In this document: positions 5,426-7,063 of the stretch, piece by piece | Layout of the letters: each line of letters begins with the position of its first letter | Position numbering within the stretch: position 1 is the first letter of the stretch | Assembly (NCBI GenBank): GCA_007133365.1 | Contig: SLMV01000074.1 | Coordinates: 1 to 7,063, forward strand | Reading direction: 5' to 3' | From: Clostridia bacterium | GTDB lineage: Bacteria > Bacillota > Sulfobacillia > SLMV01 | DNA: 7,063 nucleotides | Notes under the pieces: generated by a model | Seen by the model: only the letters and a program-made list of their open reading frames with translations | Told to the model about the DNA's origin: nothing | The model's database searches: none | Translations under genes and position numbers: made by a program

Positions 5426-6817
5426 TCAAAGCGGCTCTAAACCTTCCAATAATCCACCCGCTTCCTCCGGCAAGATTAGCGAAAGCAAACCTGCCGCAAA
5501 TAAACGGTAATCGGGATCAACCCATAGATCCGGGGACTTCGGCCTGAGTGACCCATCATTCGTGAAGAGGGCACCTTTTAGGATGTTTTTAGCAAAGGCC
5601 CCGCGCGAAGCGGCAAAAAAGGTCCCCCCGGTACCGATCAGTCGGGACGCATCCCTTAAGTCTTTTCCATATAAGAAGTGCACGGGACCTTGGGGCGTGT
5701 CACGCGTAACAAGCGTGCCCGCATGTCGTCGGGTTGCAAGGTCGATGCAAAGCCGGCTGAGTCTCTCATCCAACCACCGATCCAAGTCGTCACCAGGCAA
5801 TATGACCGACTTCGCTTCATAAGCGCGAAGTCGTTGTTCAACCTCATCGTGCGACCAAGATGAGAACGTCTCCTCTGAAAACAAGACGGAAGAGAATTTG
5901 GAACCCGCAGCCGCCTTTAACGCCGACACACTTTCCCGAATGCCGAGGTCCCCCTCCACCGTCCGTCTCAACTTGGGCTGACGGATCCCCCTCGGGATCA
6001 GCCCCGTCACCGTCGGTCTGCCATCAGCAAAAGAATAGACATCCGTTGTCGCCCCTCCGACGTCCACCGCGACGGAATCAGGGTGCCAACACGACAAGCC
6101 TTTCATCACCGCATACGGCGTAGGGACCACGGGATGATTTAATCGTTCGGTTAGGTGTTCCAATCCCTTGGCTTTCGTGATGTGGCGCATGAAAACACCC
6201 CGTATGGCTTCCCGCGCCGAATCACCCGCTAGTTGTTCTAGGGCCGGCATCACGTTTTGGGCCCGGTAAACCTCAAAGCCATGGGAAGAAAACAAGGCCA
6301 CGATTTCAGGGGCCGCGTTTTGATTGCATGCCACCACCACCGGAGGGCGAGGTCCGGGGTATTGGGTTAACACTTGGGCATTGTTCTTAACCCGTTTCAC
6401 CTCGCCACCATCGGTGCCGCCGGTAAACAAAATGATGTCCGGACACTTCTGGGCCATCGCGTTAACATCATCCGAGCTAAGGATCCCGGAAAAGACCCCA
6501 TAAACACGCGCACCAGCCCCCTGCGCTGCTTCCAACCCCGCTTTTGCCGTCAAGTTCTCCGTCAGACCACAAACCACCATCCGTAATCCTCCGGCCGCAC
6601 TACTCGCTCCGAGTCGAAGGTCAAAATCTTCCCAGGATGGCGAGGCCGGCAATTCCGGCGAGTGAAGGCCGCGAATGGCTTGGTGAACACCCAACATGAC
6701 GTTTTCCTTCACCGAGGTGATGGCTTGCGCTGAGGCCAACAGTTGGTTTGATGACCGATCCCATACCAGGGCCTTGGTCAAAGTACTTCCCACATCAAGC
6801 AACAACACTCGCTTCAA
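5426..6817 (-). CDS. glmL: GlmL/MutL-family ASKHA ATPase (adenosylcobalamin-mutase accessory type)
   Basis: A 463-residue member of the MutL/GlmL family (unrelated to mismatch-repair MutL), with the actin-like ATPase fold. Family members accompany adenosylcobalamin-dependent glutamate mutase or ornithine aminomutase and are thought to act as reactivating chaperones. Visible motifs: phosphate-1 loop LLDVGSTLTKA (6-16), ASSAAGGLRMVVCGLT (71-86), FTGGTDGG (131-138), phosphate-2 loop AVDVGGATTDVYS (250-262), EGDLGIRES (288-296), adenosine motif IGTGGTF (394-400) and the C-terminal DPDYRLFAAGLLS (434-446). The length is normal and no motif is missing. The start is TTG at 6817-6815, with AGGGGGG about 7 bases upstream and an in-frame TAG just before. 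It lies 104 bases after the amidase gene with no terminator between, so co-transcription is possible. No mutase subunit is in the window, so its partner is unknown. The symbol follows the family name. Confidence 0.9.
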   Translation of the reverse strand: MKRVLLLDVGSTLTKALVWDRSSNQLLASAQAITSVKENVMLGVHQAIRGLHSPELPASPSWEDFDLRLGASSAAGGLRMVVCGLTENLTAKAGLEAAQGAGARVYGVFSGILSSDDVNAMAQKCPDIILFTGGTDGGEVKRVKNNAQVLTQYPGPRPPVVVACNQNAAPEIVALFSSHGFEVYRAQNVMPALEQLAGDSAREAIRGVFMRHITKAKGLEHLTERLNHPVVPTPYAVMKGLSCWHPDSVAVDVGGATTDVYSFADGRPTVTGLIPRGIRQPKLRRTVEGDLGIRESVSALKAAAGSKFSSVLFSEETFSSWSHDEVEQRLRAYEAKSVILPGDDLDRWLDERLSRLCIDLATRRHAGTLVTRDTPQGPVHFLYGKDLRDASRLIGTGGTFFAASRGAFAKNILKGALFTNDGSLRPKSPDLWVDPDYRLFAAGLLSLILPEEAGGLLEGLEPL

Positions 6818-6921
6818 ACCCTAACCCCCCTATTTTCAAGCAGGCCATCGAACTCGCCGAAATATCTGCGAATCGTCGTTTAATCGTCTCTTCAATCGAT
6901 CCCTTGGATGAAGGAATGAAA

Positions 6922-7063
6922 TCAGCGCTGAGCAAAGAATTGCTTCAAACTGATCAGAATCGCGTCGGCGACTTTGTCATAGGTCGCCGGATCAAGAAGC
7001 AATTGTTCGTCTTCCACACAGGTTAAATAAAGGGTTTCCAGCAATACGGCCGGCATCTCGGCC
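6922..7063 (-). CDS. N-acetylmuramoyl-L-alanine amidase, C-terminal end (Amidase_3 type, partial)
   Basis: The minus-strand frame entering at the right edge reads EMPAVLLETLYLTCVEDEQL and then LLDPATYDKVADAILISLKQ, ending FFAQR at the TGA 6924-6922. This matches the C-terminal part of zinc-dependent Amidase_3 peptidoglycan amidases (pattern 'mPavLvE.gFltN..e...L..p.y...iA.ai..gi..yf'). In that family the Glu of the LLET stretch is the catalytic glutamate. About 46 residues are visible; the zinc-binding His and Glu of the N-terminal part lie outside the window. Such enzymes cleave the bond between N-acetylmuramic acid and L-alanine in peptidoglycan outside the membrane, and CwlD-type members act in spore cortex formation. 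Which subtype this is cannot be told from the fragment. It is too short and too near the edge to judge operon structure, but glmL follows on the same strand. Confidence 0.8.
   Translation of the reverse strand, partial: AEMPAVLLETLYLTCVEDEQLLLDPATYDKVADAILISLKQFFAQR

Noticed and set aside
6818..6921. Direct repeat AATCGTC twice between glmL and the amidase gene
   Set aside because: Seven bases repeated at close distance is within chance and forms no hairpin or known site.
1..7063. CRISPR array, toxin-antitoxin pair or phage genes
   Set aside because: No regularly spaced repeats, no paired small toxin and antitoxin genes, and no phage structural or integrase genes were seen.

Overview
The window looks like a chromosomal segment of a Gram-positive bacterium (Bacillota/Firmicutes, perhaps a clostridial-type anaerobe). 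The evidence is a sigma-A promoter of near-consensus form, strong AAGGAG-type ribosome binding sites with frequent GTG/TTG starts, an amidase followed closely by a GlmL gene, the rph-rdgB pair, and a tRNA operon with a mix of CCA-encoding and CCA-less genes. The species cannot be fixed from the sequence alone. All intact genes lie on the minus strand, so the region is read from right to left.

Right part (7063 to about 3600), core genes: the C-terminal end of an N-acetylmuramoyl-L-alanine amidase runs off the right edge. It is followed by a GlmL/MutL-type ASKHA ATPase (5426-6817, TTG start). After a 266-base leader with a possible promoter come RNase PH (rph, 4329-5159) and the XTP/dITP diphosphatase rdgB (3662-4336). 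These two overlap by 8 bases and are probably translationally coupled. RNase PH trims tRNA 3' ends, and a tRNA operon follows directly.

Middle (3639 to 2954), tRNA operon: a promoter with TTGACA, a 17-base spacer and TATACT drives seven tRNAs in the order Pro(UGG), Gly(UCC), Arg(UCU), His(GUG), Arg(UCG), Gln(UUG), Lys(UUU). A hairpin terminator with a T-rich tail closes the operon. Three tRNAs encode CCA. In the other four the discriminator base is followed by CAG, as if one C of a former CCAG had been lost each time.

Left part (2953 to 1), accessory and decaying DNA: downstream of the tRNA operon is a non-coding stretch with two palindromes and a short relic of an IS3-type OrfA. Next come two probably co-transcribed genes of unknown function: a 256-residue protein resembling the DUF6904 family and a 312-residue protein with an N-terminal SEC-C zinc motif and TPR-like helices. 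Then follow a relic of the C-terminal half of a PabA/TrpG glutamine amidotransferase on the plus strand (catalytic His region lost) and an IS3-type OrfB relic with an in-frame stop at the left edge. This is the layout of a variable region next to a tRNA locus. I see no clear case for a wholly new system. The two-gene cassette between IS relics is the part with least known function.
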